From positions 310,001 through 374,000 of the forward strand of contig NZ_LBCQ02000001.1 in the NCBI RefSeq assembly GCF_001014615.2: a DNA stretch of 64,000 bases, given 5' to 3'. The notes beneath the pieces were generated by a model, which did not search any database, was not told the DNA's origin, and saw only the letters and a list, made by a program, of their open reading frames with translations. Positions 1 to 10,600 of this stretch are shown here, one piece after another. How positions within the stretch are numbered: position 1 is the first letter of the stretch; every line of letters begins with the position of its first letter. The DNA is from Aquamicrobium sp. LC103. GTDB lineage: Bacteria; Pseudomonadota; Alphaproteobacteria; Rhizobiales; Rhizobiaceae. The translations under genes and the position numbers were made by a program.

Positions 1-146
1 AGCTGCAGGTAGACGCCGTTCATCAGGCGCAGCGGCTTGAACTGGTCCTCGGTGATCTCGCCGGCGAGCCGGCGCTCGACCTGATCGCGGAACTCCGCGA
101 CGCGCGCCTTCACGAAACCGTGGTCGAATTCGTCATAGCGGTACAT
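1..146 (-). CDS. cysI: Nitrite/sulfite reductase, N-terminal fragment (cut by window edge)
   Basis: Only the first 48 codons are inside the window. The protein starts MYRYDEFDHGFVKARVAEFR and continues through a segment ending LRLMNGVYLQL, the N-terminal signature of the ferredoxin-like nitrite/sulfite reductases of rhizobia. The family reduces sulfite to sulfide with siroheme and a 4Fe-4S centre; the cofactor-binding part lies outside the window. It is the third gene of a minus-strand set with the siroheme synthase and a DUF2849 gene, 38 bp after the latter, with AGGG about 10 bases before the ATG. Assignment to sulfite rather than nitrite reduction rests on this context. Confidence 0.8.
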   Translation of the reverse strand, partial: MYRYDEFDHGFVKARVAEFRDQVERRLAGEITEDQFKPLRLMNGVYLQ

Positions 147-184
147 GCTTCACTTTTCCCTGACGATGCGCGCCGCGCGGAGTG

Positions 185-493
185 TCACGCCGCGGCGGCC
201 ACCTGCGGACGGGCCTGCTTGCCCAGATCGGTTCTGTTGGTGGGGCCGGCGGCGCGAATGCGCTCGCGCAGGCGGACGGGGCGCACGACGCCATCGACCA
301 GCTCGACGTCGATCAGGTCGACATCGACAACCTCGTTCTTGAGATAGGCGGCGCGGCCGGCACGCTGCAGCTTCTCCTCGATGCCGACATCGCGGGCAAT
401 CTCGGCCGCATCGATCGTTTCGGCCCAGGAATGGTCCGAGGCGAGCCACACGGCTTCGCCGTCGGCAAGGCGATTTGCAGTCAGCACTTTCAT
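185..493 (-). CDS. DUF2849 domain-containing protein
   Basis: Small protein of 102 residues starting MKVLTANRLADGEAVWL. This opening and the later segment with AAYLKNEVVDVDLIDVELVDG match DUF2849, a family of unknown biochemistry that in alphaproteobacteria is almost always encoded between siroheme synthase and sulfite reductase. A longer reading to position 586 exists, but the ATG at 493 has the ribosome site AAAGGAAGC just upstream and lies 19 bp after the cysG stop, so that start was chosen. Context implies a helper role in sulfate assimilation; no catalytic motif is visible. Confidence 0.85.
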   Translation of the reverse strand: MKVLTANRLADGEAVWLASDHSWAETIDAAEIARDVGIEEKLQRAGRAAYLKNEVVDVDLIDVELVDGVVRPVRLRERIRAAGPTNRTDLGKQARPQVAAAA

Positions 494-512
494 CGCATGC
501 TTCCTTTCACGT

Positions 513-1970
513 TCACGCCGCCGCCTCGGCGCCGATGCGCGCGGCCAGCGGTTCGGATCTTTCGAAATTGGCTCCGGCGACCGCATCGCCGATGATCGTC
601 ATCACCGGACCGTCAAGATCGGCGCGGTCCTGCAGCGACGGCAGGTCGGCGAGCGTGCCGTGGAACAGCCGCCGCCGGCCGAGGCTGGCGTTCTCGACCA
701 CCGCGACGGCGGTGTCCGGCGAGAGCCCGGCCGCGGCCAGCCTCGCCGCCACTTCCGCGGCGGTCGAGCGGCCCATATAGACGGCGACAGTGGCGCCATC
801 GATGGCAAGCTTCGCCCAGTCCGGCAGGGCGGCCCCCTTCAGATCGTGGCCGGTCGTGAAGACCAGGGAGGATGCGACGCCACGAAGGGTGAGCGGAAGC
901 TCGAAATCGGCGGCGGCGGCAAAGGCGGCGGTGACGCCGGGCACGACCTCGTAGGAAATGCCGGCATCGCGCAACGCCTGCATCTCCTCGCCGGCGCGGC
1001 CGAACACCAGCGGATCGCCTGACTTCAGCCGCACGATGCGCCTGCCCGCGCGTCCGAGCGCGACCAGCAATTCGTTGATCTCGGCTTGCGTCTTGGAGTG
1101 GCAGCCCTTGCGCTTGCCGGCGGCGATGCGCTCCGCGTCGCGCCGGCCGAGCGATATGACCGCTTCCGGCACCAGCGCGTCATGCACGATCACATCGGCT
1201 TCCATCAGCAGGCGATGGGCGCGCAGCGTCAGGAGATCCTCCGCGCCCGGCCCGGCGCCGACCAGCGCGACATGGCCGGCGGCCCGGCCGCCATCGCGCA
1301 GGAGCGCGGCGGCGGCGCGGCGCGCATCCTCGCGATCGCCGGCTTCGACGGCACGCGCGGGCGCGCCGGTGAAGAATTCCTTCCAGAAGCCGCGGCGCGC
1401 GGCACCTTTCGGCAGCAGGCGCTCGGCGGCGGCGCGGTACTGGTTCGCGAGGCTCGCGAGAATGCCGAGCGACGGGCTCAGCATCTGATCGATGCGCGCG
1501 CGGATCATCTGCGCCAGCACCGGGCCGGCGCCTTCGGTGCCGATCGCCACCGCCACCGGCGCCCGGTTGACGAGCGCGGGCGTGAAGAAATCGCAAAGTT
1601 CCGGCCGGTCGACCGCGTTGACGGGTATGTCGAGACGACGCGCATCGCGCACCACCGCCCGGTCGGCCTCCTCCTCGCCGGTCGCCGCGAAGACCAGCGC
1701 CGCGCCTTCGATGTGGCGCGGCTCGTAGGAGGCCTCGACGATCGCGACGCCGTTGGCCGGAGCCCAGGCGACGAGCTCGCGCTCCGGGCGCGCGGCGACC
1801 ACGGAGATCGCCGCCGCCGACTGGGCGAGGAGCCGCGCCTTGGCAAGCGCCTCGTCGCCGCCGCCGACGATGACGACGCGACGCCCCTCGACCCGCATGA
1901 AGACGGGGAAGGCGGTCAGTTTCGGCGTCACTGATGACAATTCCGGCAGCGTCGTTGGCATGGAGCGCAT
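513..1970 (-). CDS. cysG: Siroheme synthase (dehydrogenase/ferrochelatase plus uroporphyrinogen-III methyltransferase)
   Basis: Makes siroheme, the cofactor of sulfite and nitrite reductases, from uroporphyrinogen III. The N-terminal half has a Met8-type NAD-binding motif (VVIVGGGDEALAKA, about residues 30-43) for precorrin-2 dehydrogenase/ferrochelatase. The C-terminal half is a SAM-dependent methyltransferase with VALVGAGPGAEDLLTLRA, then RIVRLKSGDPLVFGRAGEE and VVPGVTAAFAAAA. Length near 485 residues fits the bifunctional family. The start is uncertain: ATG at 1970 or 1961 both give a normal N-terminus and neither has a strong ribosome site; the frame stays open to 2138 but that extension looks non-coding. 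It is first in the minus-strand cysG-DUF2849-cysI set. Confidence 0.92.
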   Translation of the reverse strand: MRSMPTTLPELSSVTPKLTAFPVFMRVEGRRVVIVGGGDEALAKARLLAQSAAAISVVAARPERELVAWAPANGVAIVEASYEPRHIEGAALVFAATGEEEADRAVVRDARRLDIPVNAVDRPELCDFFTPALVNRAPVAVAIGTEGAGPVLAQMIRARIDQMLSPSLGILASLANQYRAAAERLLPKGAARRGFWKEFFTGAPARAVEAGDREDARRAAAALLRDGGRAAGHVALVGAGPGAEDLLTLRAHRLLMEADVIVHDALVPEAVISLGRRDAERIAAGKRKGCHSKTQAEINELLVALGRAGRRIVRLKSGDPLVFGRAGEEMQALRDAGISYEVVPGVTAAFAAAADFELPLTLRGVASSLVFTTGHDLKGAALPDWAKLAIDGATVAVYMGRSTAAEVAARLAAAGLSPDTAVAVVENASLGRRRLFHGTLADLPSLQDRADLDGPVMTIIGDAVAGANFERSEPLAARIGAEAAA

Positions 1971-2165
1971 ACTGGCTGCAAGCCCGGCGAACATGAAGGA
2001 ATGGGCTCGCGCGGCGGATTTGCCGGCGCAATCGCTTTTCTGCGGACGCCTGGCTTGACGGAAATATTTTCTCCGCCGGCCCCGACCTGTGCGCGCGCGC
2101 CGGAACGCGGCGCTCGCGCCTTCGTTATGCGTACTCACCGAAGAACGAGGCGAAAGGAGCGCTAA

Positions 2166-2615
2166 ATGTCCGGCATCAGGCTAAAACACGACATGTGGGT
2201 GGTGGTCGCCGACGGCGAGAAGGCTCTCTTCCTGCGCAACGAGGGCGACGCCACCTACCCCAACCTCGAGGTGTTCCGCGAGGTGCGCGAACCAAATCCA
2301 TCGACGCACGAGCAGGGCACCGACCGGCCCGGCCGCTTCAACGACGGGCCGAGCATGCACAAGAGCGCGGTGCAGGAAACGGACTGGCACCGGGTCGAAA
2401 AGGAGCGCTTCGCCAAGGAGATCGCCGGTCGTCTCTACAAGATGGCGCACCGGGGAGACTTCCAGCAACTGGTGCTGGTGGCGCCGCCGCTCGTGCTCGG
2501 CGAGCTGCGCAAGGAGCTTCACAAGGAGGTCGGGGGGAAGATCGTCGGCGAGATCCCGAAGACGCTCACCAACCATCCGGTCGACGACATCGAAAAGATC
2601 CTGCAGGAGGATTGA
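2166..2615 (+). CDS. Host attachment family protein
   Basis: Protein of 149 residues beginning MSGIRLKHDMWVVVADGEKA. The opening W-V-V-V-A-D-G-E-K-A strand, the E-x-G-T-D-R-P-G-R segment near residue 50 and LVLVAPPLVLGELRK near residue 105 are typical of the Host_attach family (PF10116), named for a protein needed for plant-cell attachment in Agrobacterium. The fold resembles release-factor/RNase H-like domains; the molecular role is unknown. No signal peptide is seen, so it is probably cytoplasmic. AAAGGAG precedes the ATG. It stands alone, divergent from cysG, and ends at a terminator shared with ndvA. Confidence 0.85.
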   Translation: MSGIRLKHDMWVVVADGEKALFLRNEGDATYPNLEVFREVREPNPSTHEQGTDRPGRFNDGPSMHKSAVQETDWHRVEKERFAKEIAGRLYKMAHRGDFQQLVLVAPPLVLGELRKELHKEVGGKIVGEIPKTLTNHPVDDIEKILQED

Positions 2616-2635
2616 CCGACCGGGCAGCGCTCAAG

Positions 2636-2666
2636 AAAAAAGGCCGCGCTCGGTGCGCGGCCTTTT
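2636..2666. terminator. Bidirectional rho-independent terminator between host-attachment gene and ndvA
   Basis: Perfect 9-bp GC-rich stem (AGGCCGCGC at 2641-2649 with GCGCGGCCT at 2655-2663), flanked by six A on the left and four T on the right. It serves both converging genes; the longer U-run is made in the minus-strand (ndvA) transcript. Confidence 0.85.
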
Positions 2667-2686
2667 CGATGCGGTGGCGGCGAAGG

Positions 2687-4459
2687 TCAGGCGGCTTCGA
2701 CCGCCGCGATATGGGCACGACGACGAACCTCGTCGTCGTTGAGCAGCCCGCCGGCGCGCAAGAGACCGGCGAAGCGGCCGTTGCGCAGCGAGAGCTCGTC
2801 GAACCCGCCCATCTCGACGATGCGGCCATTGTCCATGAAGACGACCATGTCGGCATCGCGCACGGTGGTGAGGCGGTGGGCGATGACGAAGGTCGTGCGA
2901 TCCTGGCGCAGATGGTCGATCGCCTGCTTGACCTGCTCCTCGGTCTCCACGTCGAGCGCGCTGGTCGCCTCGTCGAGGACGAGGATGGGCGCGTTCTTGA
3001 GGATGGCGCGCGCAATCGCGACACGCTGGCGCTCGCCGCCGGAAAGCTGCCCGCCACGCTCGCCGACCAGCGTGTCGTAGCCCTCGCTCTTGGCGAGGAT
3101 GAAGTCCTGGGCGGCAGCCGCGCGGGCGGCTTCGTGCACGTCCTCGTAGCCGGCGCCGTCGCGCCCGACGCGGATGTTCTCCTCGATCGAGCGGTTGAGC
3201 AGGCCCGCATCCTGGAACACAGTCGCCATGTGGCTGCGAACCGAGTGGCGGGTGACGCTCCTCGTATCGACGCCGTCGATGAGGATGCGGCCGGAATCGG
3301 GATCGAAGACGCGCTGGAGAAGATTGATCAGCGTCGTCTTGCCGGCGCCCGTCGGGCCGACGATCGCCACGGTCTTGCCGGCCGGCACGTCGAAGGACAC
3401 GTCCTGCACGCCGTGATGCGAGCCGGGGAAGCGGAAGCTCACATTCTCGAAGCGCACGTGACCGGTCACATGCCCGAGCTCGATCGCGTCTTCCGGCTCG
3501 TTGCGGATGTCGATCGCATCCTCCATCCGGAAGAATTCCTCGAGCTTGGCGCGAGCCTCGAAGACCTGGTTGACGAAACCGGTGATCTGGTCGAGGCGGC
3601 TGATGAGCAGCGTGGCGAAGCCGGTGAAGGCGATGACGTCGCCGATGCGCAATTCGCCGCGGCTGACCAGCACCGAGCCGATGATCAGCACGATCAGCAT
3701 GGCGATCGTGGAGGAAAGCTTGTTCAGCGCGCTCGCCAGCGCCCACCAGTCCAGCACCGGATACTGCGCGGAGATGAGCCTTTCGGTGAGACGCTTCAGC
3801 GCCTGGGTCTCGTGAGCGACGCGGTTGTAGCTCTGCAACACGGAGACGTTGCCGACCGCGTCGCTGACATGGGCGAAGACCTGGTGGTAGTGGCCCTCGA
3901 CGGCCGCCTGACCTTCCTTGGTCTTGCGCATCACGAAGCGGTTGATGGCGACGTAGAGCGAGCCGAGGCACAGGAGCACCATCGACATGCGCACGTCGAG
4001 CGACAGGGCGGTCGGAACCAGAAGCACCAGCGCGACGGCCGTCGCCAGATGCTGGCGCATGAATTCCAGCCACAGTCCGAACATCGCCTCGACGGCGCGC
4101 AGCAGCGTGTGCAGCGAGTTCGACGTGCCGCGCTGATGGTGCCAGGCCAGCGGCATGGAGATGACGTTGTTGAAGGATTCGACGAGCACGTCGGTGCGGC
4201 GGCGATGTGCCAGCCGATCCGCGTTGCGCGCGATGAGGACGAAGGCCACGATGTTGAAAATCCCCAAGCCCGCCCAAAGGGCAAGCGTGTGGAAGATCTC
4301 TCCACCATCCGAGATGGTGTCGATGACGCGACCGAGGAGTATCGGCTCCACTATCGTGATCAGTGCCAGAATGACGTTGGCGGTGCAGATGAATGCGACC
4401 TTACGCTTTTCGGCAGCGAGATATCGGAGCGTTCTCCAGTAAATTTCCAACAGAGACAA
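2687..4459 (-). CDS. ndvA: Cyclic beta-1,2-glucan export ABC transporter, ATP-binding/permease
   Basis: Fused exporter half-transporter of 590 residues that moves cyclic beta-1,2-glucan made by NdvB to the periplasm. The N-terminal part holds about six membrane helices with the NdvA/ChvA signature ISMPLAWHHQRGTSNSLHTL (about residues 99-118). The C-terminal ATPase has Walker A GPTGAGKTT around K374, signature LSGGERQ from residue 472, and ILVLDEATSALD. Length equals the family norm. The first codon is TTG at 4459 (MSLLEIYWRTLRYL, which aligns with the start of known NdvA proteins); no ATG serves better and the ribosome site is weak. ndvB lies immediately upstream on the same strand. A perfect 17-bp palindrome sits 21 bp before the start. 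Confidence 0.95.
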   Translation of the reverse strand: MSLLEIYWRTLRYLAAEKRKVAFICTANVILALITIVEPILLGRVIDTISDGGEIFHTLALWAGLGIFNIVAFVLIARNADRLAHRRRTDVLVESFNNVISMPLAWHHQRGTSNSLHTLLRAVEAMFGLWLEFMRQHLATAVALVLLVPTALSLDVRMSMVLLCLGSLYVAINRFVMRKTKEGQAAVEGHYHQVFAHVSDAVGNVSVLQSYNRVAHETQALKRLTERLISAQYPVLDWWALASALNKLSSTIAMLIVLIIGSVLVSRGELRIGDVIAFTGFATLLISRLDQITGFVNQVFEARAKLEEFFRMEDAIDIRNEPEDAIELGHVTGHVRFENVSFRFPGSHHGVQDVSFDVPAGKTVAIVGPTGAGKTTLINLLQRVFDPDSGRILIDGVDTRSVTRHSVRSHMATVFQDAGLLNRSIEENIRVGRDGAGYEDVHEAARAAAAQDFILAKSEGYDTLVGERGGQLSGGERQRVAIARAILKNAPILVLDEATSALDVETEEQVKQAIDHLRQDRTTFVIAHRLTTVRDADMVVFMDNGRIVEMGGFDELSLRNGRFAGLLRAGGLLNDDEVRRRAHIAAVEAA

Positions 4460-4479
4460 GGGGGCGTATCCCGTTTACG

Positions 4480-4496
4480 GTTGTGCGCCGCACAAC
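4480..4496. promoter_or_regulatory. 17-bp perfect palindrome upstream of ndvA
   Basis: GTTGTGCG, one central base, CGCACAAC, located 21-37 bp before the ndvA TTG start. It could be an operator or a hairpin in the ndvA leader. It is not followed by a U-run, so it is not a terminator. Confidence 0.5.
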
Positions 4497-4621
4497 GTGG
4501 CGACGCTATGATGGACAATGATCACAGACAATGAGAATCGTGAGGCGGCGTTCCCTGAAACTGGACAAGAACGGCGACTCTCCGTAATGTTCCGTGATCA
4601 TGTAACAGACTGAAATATTTA

Positions 4622-4667
4622 GAAAAATGCCGGTAGCGCGGCGGCAATCGCGGGCCGCGCCACCGGC
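4622..4667 (-). terminator. Terminator downstream of ndvB
   Basis: Fourteen-position stem with one mismatch (4629-4642 pairing with 4654-4667) and an 11-base loop. On the minus strand it is followed by a run of five U. It begins 8 bp after the ndvB stop, so ndvB and ndvA are probably transcribed separately. Confidence 0.8.
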
Positions 4668-4674
4668 CTTTTCG

Positions 4675-7600
4675 CTAGGCCGGCGCCCTCGCGGCCACCT
4701 GGTCGCCATCGCCTTGCGACAAGGCGAAGGAGCCGCCTTTCGCCGCTCGTCCGTTCACGAAGACCGAAGGCTCGGAATCGGCCTTGTTCCTCTTCACCTC
4801 GATCCTGTATTCGGCATCGTCCACGCGCAGCACGGCGGAGAAGCCGCCCCAGTCGTCGGGCATCGCCGGGCGCACATGCATCGTCTCGCCCTGCCGCTTC
4901 AGGCCGAGAATCCCCTCGACCGCCGCGCGGTAGAGCCAGCCGGCCGAGCCCGTGTACCAGGTCCAGCCGCCGCGGCCCGCCTTGTCGCCCTCCGAATAGA
5001 CATCGGCGGCCACGACATAGGGCTCCACGCGGTAGGTGTCGGCGGCGGCGGGCTCGAGCGCGTGGTTGACCGGGTTGAGCATCGAGAAGAGCTTGTGGGC
5101 GTCGTTCGCCCTGCCGATTTCGGCCAGCGCTATCACCAGCCAGGTGGCGGCATGGGTGTATTGGCCGCCATTCTCGCGCACGCCGGGCGGGTAGCCCTTG
5201 ATGTAGCCGGGTTCCTTCTCGGTCCTGAGGAAGGGCGGGGTGAACAGCCTGGCGATGCCCAGCTTGTCGTCGACCAGAAGATCGGTGGCCGACCGCATCG
5301 CGATGCCGGAACGCTCCTCGTCACCTTCTCCCGAGAGCACGCTCCAGGATTGGGCGATGGAATCGATGCGGCATTCGCCGGACTCCTTCGAGCCCAGCGG
5401 CGTGCCGTCGTCGTAGGTGCCGCGGCGATACCAGTCGCCGTCCCAGGCCGAACGCTCCAGCGCCTTCTTCAGCGCCGTCGCGTGCTTCGACCAGCGCTCC
5501 TGGCGCTGCTTGTCCTTGCGGAGGCGGGCGAACTTGTCGAAGTCGCCCAGCGCCTTCAGGAGGAACCAGCCGAGCCAGACGCTCTCGCCGCGGCCCTTCT
5601 CGCCGACGCGGTTCATGCCGTCGTTCCAGTCGCCGCCGAGAATCAGCGGCAGCCCGCCCTTGCTGGTGCGCTTGACCGCGAGATCGAGCGCGCGGGCGCA
5701 ATGCTCGTAGAGGTCGGCCGCCTCGCGCGACTTCTCCGGCGTGAAGAAGGCGTCGTGCTCGTCTTGCTTCAGCGCGGGGCCCTCGATGAAGGGCAATTGC
5801 TCGTCGAGAATGGCGCCATCGCCGGTCACGTCGACATAGTGATGCACCGCATAGGCGAGCCAGACGACGTCGTCGGAGATCATCGTGCGCACGCCGGCGC
5901 CCGTCCTCGGAAGCCACCAGTGCTGGACGTCGCCCTCGGGGAACTGCCGGCCGGCCGCGTTCAGGATCTGGCCGCGGGCGAGCGACGGATCGTGCAGGAG
6001 CAGCGCCAGCGTGTCCTGAAGCTGGTCGCGGAAGCCATAGGCGCCGCTGGCCTGGTAGAAGGCGGAACGCGCCTGGATGCGGCAGGCGAGGCTCTGATAG
6101 GGCAGCCAGTTGTTGACCATCGCGTCGAGCGCCTTGTCGGGCGTCTCGACCTGCAAGGTGTCGAGGAAGCCGCGCCAGGTCTCCTCGTTGTCGGCCAGGC
6201 GCTTCTCGAAATCGACGGTGCGATGGCGATGCACGAGTTCGACCGCATCCTCCTGCGACCCGGCGTCGCCGAGAAGCCAGACGATGCTCCGTTCGGTGCC
6301 CGGCGCGATGTCGATGTCCCTGGCGATCGCGGCGCAGGGGTCCCCGCCCGCCTCGACCGAGCCGGAAAGCGCGCTTCCCGAAAGCACCGCCTCGGGGAAC
6401 TCGACCGAGCCCTCGACGCCGATGAACTCGCCGCGGTCGCAGGTGACCGATCCGCCCGGCATGTCGCCGGCGAGGAAGGCGACGCGGTCGCCATAGTCGA
6501 GACTGAAGCGATTGCGCGCGGTGACCACGCCGCCCGCCGCGTCATAGGCCGGCACCGTGTAGGGCGCGGTGCGCGCGCGGTTGTTGCCGAGCAGCCATTC
6601 GGCATAGGCGTAGACACGCAGTCGCAGTTTTGCGCCGCCCTCGTTGCGGATGGTGAGGCGCGAGACCTTCACCGGATCGCGCGGGTCGACGAGCTGGGTC
6701 AGCTCGGTCGAAACCGTGCCGCGACGCGAGGTGAAGACGCTGACGCCCTGGCCGTGCCGCGCCTCGTAGACCGCGTTCGGATCACGCACCACCGCCGCGA
6801 TCGGCGCGAAGGCGGAATTGCTGTCGCGATCGAATATGTAGAACGCCTCGCCCGGACGGTTCGTCACCGGGTCGTTCGTCCACGGCGTGAGCTGGAAGTC
6901 GCGGCTGTTGCGGCTCCAGGTGAAGGATGCGCCCTCGGCCGAGGTGTGGAAGCCGAAATCCTCGTTGGAGATGACGTTGATCCACGGATGCGGCGTCACC
7001 TTGTCGCCGTCGAGACGGATCACATAGTCGCGTCCGCTCTCGTCGAAGCCGCCATAGCCGTTCCAGAAGGCAAGCTCCCCGTCCGCCGCCGGGCGGGCCG
7101 GTGCGATGCTCCTGGTGGCCGAGGCCGGAAAGCTGACGACGTTGTTCTCGGCCGCCGGCAGTTCGGACAGCGAAAGCGTGCGCGCCTGCAGCTCACTCGC
7201 CTCGGCGCGCTCGATCTGGTCGGCGATCGGCCCGTTGCGGGTATGCAGGACCACGCGCGCGGCGGCGAGCAGCGTGCGATAGGTATCCTCGTCCATCAGA
7301 TCGCGGCGCACCGCGAAGATGTGCTGGCGCGGCCCGAGTTCCTTGCCGCGCAGACGGCTGTTCTCGCACATCGACTCGATCGCCTGTTGCAGATCCTGGA
7401 CATAGGACGCGGCCTGCTCGTTGACGATGACGAGGTCGGCCAGAAGGCCCCGCGCGCGCAGGTATTCCTGCATGCGCAGCGCCGAGGCGACGATCTCGAT
7501 ATCCGCGACATTGCCGATGCGCAGCGCGAAGATCGGGAAATCGCCCGAAATGCTCGTCGGCCACAGAGCCGACTGGCGCCCGAGCCCGCTGGCGATCGCT

Positions 7601-10600
7601 TCCGAGGGCGAACGCAACGCCGAGCTCGGATAGATGAGATAGCGGGCGAGCTTCTGCACGATGGCGGCTTCCGCGAGCGTCAGGCCGACATGGCGCGTCT
7701 GCACCTGCGAGCGCGTCCAGGCGAGCATCGACTGACGCTGGAAACTTTCGGAATGGCTGAGCCGCTCGACCGACTGCTCGACCTCCTCGGTGCTGGGCCC
7801 GACGATGGTCCAGAAGGTCAGCGACACCTTCTTCGACGCGGGCACCCTGACGCGGCAGCGCAGGGAGAAGACCGGATCCATGACGAAACCGTCATTGCCG
7901 CCGAGCCTGGCGCCGGGCTCGAAGGCCGCGGCGTTGGCGATCGAACGTCCGCGACCGATGAAAGAGTAGCGGTCGGTCTCGGCCTCTGTCTCGCGGGCAA
8001 CGCCCGCTCCGGAGGCGACGAAATGCGCCAGCGCGATGTCCGGCTCGTTCTCCGCGCGCTTGCGGCGGCGGGCGAGGATGAGACCGCCCTTCTCGACGAT
8101 CTCGGTCTCGACGAACATCTTGGAGAATGCCGGATGGGCGGAATCCGCCGCCTCCGGCGCAAGCACGATCTCGCCGAAGGAGGTGACCTCCAGATATCTG
8201 TCGGCCATGCCGTCATTGATCAGCGTGATGCGGCGCGCCTCGCCGTCGCCTTCCGAGGCGACGATGCACTCCACCTCGGAGCGCAGCGTGCCCACCGACT
8301 TGACGAAGGTGGCCTTGTCGTCGCTGAAGAAGGCGCGCGAGACCTCGCCCTCGGCCCGCTTGGGCTCGGCGGTCGCCGACCACCATTCGCCGCTTTCGGT
8401 ATCGGCGACGAAGAGGAATGTACCGTTGCGGTCCTCGGTCGGATCCGCCTGCCAGCGGGTGACGGCGAGCTCGTTGAAGCGGCTGTAGCCCGCGCCGGTG
8501 GCGCTGACCATGACCGAATAGTGCCCGTTCGACATCAGATTGGTCGTCGGCAGCGACTTCAGCGGGTCGATGACGACGCGCAGGTCCGGGCTTTCCTGGA
8601 CCTCCTGACGGCTGACGCGGTCCTCCGTCTCGACACGGATCGTGGTCAGCGGAATGTCGCGCGGCGCCTTCTCCTGCAGGAGCAGCTCGGCGGCCTCCAC
8701 CACGGGATCGGAGTGGAAGCGGTCACGCATACGCCCGTCGAACACAGCGTTGCCGACGGCGGCGATCGTCATGCCCTGATGGTGGGCATAGTAATTGCGC
8801 ACCACCGCATGCTCCGCGTTCTCCGGCACGCGCTCGGGCGTGAAGTCGATCGCGTCGTAATAGCCGTAGCGGCCGAGCCCGCCGATGTCGCGCATCCGCT
8901 CCATGTTCTCGACCGCCTCGCGCGGCTTGAACTGGGAGGCGAGCACGGTCGCGTAGGGCGCGATCACGGTGTTCTGCGCCAGGCCGCGCTTGAGGCCGAG
9001 GCCGGGCACGCCGAAATTGGTGTACTGATAGGTCATCTCGCGGTCGCGCGCATTGTAGGCGGCTTCCGAGATGCCCCACGGTATTCCCTTCGAGCGTCCG
9101 TAGCCGATCTGCTTCCTGATGACGAGGTTGCTGGTCTGGTTGAGGATGCCGCCCTGCGGCTCCTTCATGACCAGCGGCGGCATCAGATATTCGAACATCG
9201 AGCCCGACCACGAAACGAGCGCGCCGCGGAAACCGATTTCGGTGAGCGGGCGGCCGAGCTTGAACCAGTGCTCGGTCGGGAGATCACCCTTGGCGATGGC
9301 GAAGAGGCTGGTGAGCCGCGCTTCCGAGGCGAGCAGGTCGTAGCAGGCCTCGTCGAGCTGATGCTCCTCGACCCGGTAGCCGATCGACAGCAATTTGCGG
9401 TCGGCGCGCAGCAGGAAGGAGAAATCCATCTCGAAAGCGAAGCGGCGGGTGCGTTCCGTCAGTTTCTCGAGTCGCCGGCGCAGGAGGCCCGCGCCCTTGT
9501 CGTCGGTATGGGCGTCGCTGACATGCGCCTCGCAGGTCGCCTCGAGCTTGGCGGCCCACAGCGAAAGCTGCTCGCTGGCGGCGGAGCCGGTTTCGGCATG
9601 GAGCGCGCTGGCGAGCTTGCGGATCTCGCCGGAAAGCACGGCGAGATTGATCGTGCGGAACGCCGCCGTCTCGGGCTCCCTGGTGATCGCGTCGACGGCG
9701 CGGCGCATGCCCTCGATCCGTTCCTTGAGGCGCTGGCGCAGCGGGCGAAGCTGGCGCCGGTCGTCGGCGAGATCCTCGAGCGTTTCCCCGATGATCGTGT
9801 TGACGTCGAGGATGCCGGTGAAGTCGCCCTGGAGATGGGCGGCGGGCGCCTGGCTCCAGTCGCGGCAGGCGGCCGAAACCGCGATCAGGTGGCCGGCGAG
9901 ATTGCCGCTGTCGACGCTCGACACGTAGAGCGGATAGAGCGGGTTCAGCGTCTTCGTGTCGTACCAGTTGAAGAGATGGCCGTTGAAGCGCTTCATCTTC
10001 TCCATCGTGGTCATCGTCTTTTCGAGGCGCTCGACGGCGTTGGCGAGGCTGAGCCAGCCGAAATCGCGCGCCGAAACGATCGACAGGAGATAGACGCCGA
10101 TATTGGTCGGCGAGGTGCGATGCGCCACGATGGGAGCCGGAACCTCCTGGAAATTGTCGGGCGGCAGCATGTTCTGCTCGGCCGTCACGAAGGTCTCGAA
10201 ATAGAGCCAGGTGCGGCGCGCCGCGACGCGCAGCTTGGCGGCGTCCTCGGGCTCGACCTCCAGCCTGTCCTCGGTCTTGGCCGAGCGGCTGACGAGCCAG
10301 GCGAATGCCGGCGAGCCGATCCAGAAGAGCGAGAAGAAGAAGGCGATGACCACGCCGGTCGAGCCCGCCGCCATCGGAACGGCGAGCCCGATGCCGGCGA
10401 TGACGACCGAGCCGCTCATCATGCGGTAGTAGCTCGCGATGTCGTCGGCGCTGTTCTTGTTCGCCTGCGAGGCGGTGCGCCATTCCAGGAGGTGGCGGCG
10501 GCTGACGAACATGCGGTAGAGCGTGCGCCCGATCGCATCGGCCATCGACCACGCATTGTCGGCGATCAGCACGACCCGGAAGGCGACCTGCGCCGTGGCG

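Noticed and set aside
2195-4534. A 779-codon plus-strand frame over the host-attachment gene and ndvA
   Set aside because: Shadow frame; it crosses a terminator and lies opposite clear ABC transporter motifs.
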